A DNA stretch of 64,000 bases from Centropus unirufus. Lineage: Eukaryota; Chordata; Aves; Cuculiformes; Centropidae. The first letter of the stretch is position 1. Every line of letters begins with the position of its first letter. Made by a program: the position numbers and the translations under genes. The stretch lies in contig VYZI01000003.1 of NCBI GenBank assembly GCA_013397695.1, positions 9,123,388-9,187,387 on the forward strand, read 5' to 3'. The notes under the pieces were generated by a model, which had not been told where the DNA came from, did no database searches, and saw only the letters and a list, made by a program, of their open reading frames with translations. Of the stretch, positions 63,894 through 64,000 are shown piece after piece.

Positions 63894-63941
63894 TTGTATT
63901 TCTGACTCAGAGTCTCACTGGTTTGCTTTCAAACCGGGACA

Positions 63942-63946
63942 CATGG
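63942..63946. repeat. Target-site duplication, right copy
   Basis: CATGG directly after the GGACA end of the LTR, identical to the left copy. Confidence 0.85.
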
Positions 63947-64000
63947 AGGGGATGTCTAATTTTTTTTCTTGTTCCTTTTTTTTTTTTGTGAAAATTTCCA

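Larger units (their letters stand above)
63336..63941 (+). mobile_element. Solo LTR of an avian endogenous retrovirus
   Basis: A 606-bp LTR with canonical TG...CA ends and short inverted termini (TGTCC at the start, GGACA at the end), bounded on both sides by CATGG. Inside, in plus orientation, are a TATA-like TGTATATGATC near 63628, an ATTAAA polyadenylation signal at 63888-63893, and an 11-bp hairpin between them. No gag, pol or env adjoins it, and the duplicated target on both sides shows that the element is complete as a single LTR, the product of recombination between two LTRs of a former provirus. The style (TGTCCTAGG start, GCTCCGCCCAGGAGG middle) resembles bird ERVL or related LTRs; the exact family is not certain. 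The 92-codon frame entering it from 63240 is spurious. Confidence 0.88.

Noticed and set aside
1..64000. CRISPR arrays, bacterial operons or phage-like systems
   Set aside because: No regularly spaced direct repeats with unique spacers, no dense same-strand coding and clear vertebrate repeat content.

Overview
The window is vertebrate, almost certainly avian, non-coding DNA: AT-rich, with no operon-like or dense coding content. The bird assignment rests mainly on repeated copies of the CR1 non-LTR retrotransposon family, including the characteristic CR1 3' ends on both strands, and on a bird-type endogenous-retrovirus solo LTR. No open reading frame could be matched to a known host protein. 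Almost every ATG-initiated frame of 60-150 codons here looks like chance, or is a by-product of a repeat. The species and the neighbouring host gene cannot be told from the sequence.

Layout. 1-8.5 kb is mostly unique DNA with two weak minus-strand exon-like frames (3.2-3.5 kb and 5.1-5.4 kb) and a GC-rich degenerate repeat block (6.4-6.8 kb). 8.5-11.7 kb holds three CR1 fragments, one of them from a much older CR1 lineage, plus a perfect 11-bp inverted repeat. A run of 122 Ns at 13,641-13,762 is an assembly gap. At 14.39 kb lies a 39-nt strictly alternating purine/pyrimidine tract containing two palindromes. 15.1-16.6 kb is the best-preserved element: a 5'-truncated CR1 carrying the C-terminal part of its reverse transcriptase ORF, broken by three in-frame TGA codons and one late frameshift. 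A minus-strand frame at 17.5-17.7 kb with a good splice acceptor and a downstream ATTAAA is the most gene-like segment in the window.

17.7-30.5 kb is a long repeat-poor stretch, possibly intronic or intergenic, with some AT-rich homeodomain-site-like clusters. 30.5-38.1 kb carries three minus-strand CR1 fragments. 42.4-44.1 kb looks like a very old, heavily decayed LINE ORF2, detected only from scattered motifs. 48.66 kb has an octanucleotide microsatellite. 51-58 kb has three more CR1 fragments. The window ends with a complete 606-bp solo LTR (63,336-63,941) flanked by a perfect 5-bp target-site duplication.

There is no evidence for CRISPR, a bacterial-type system, tRNA or rRNA. Statements about repeat families rest on recognition of family features from memory, not on a database search.
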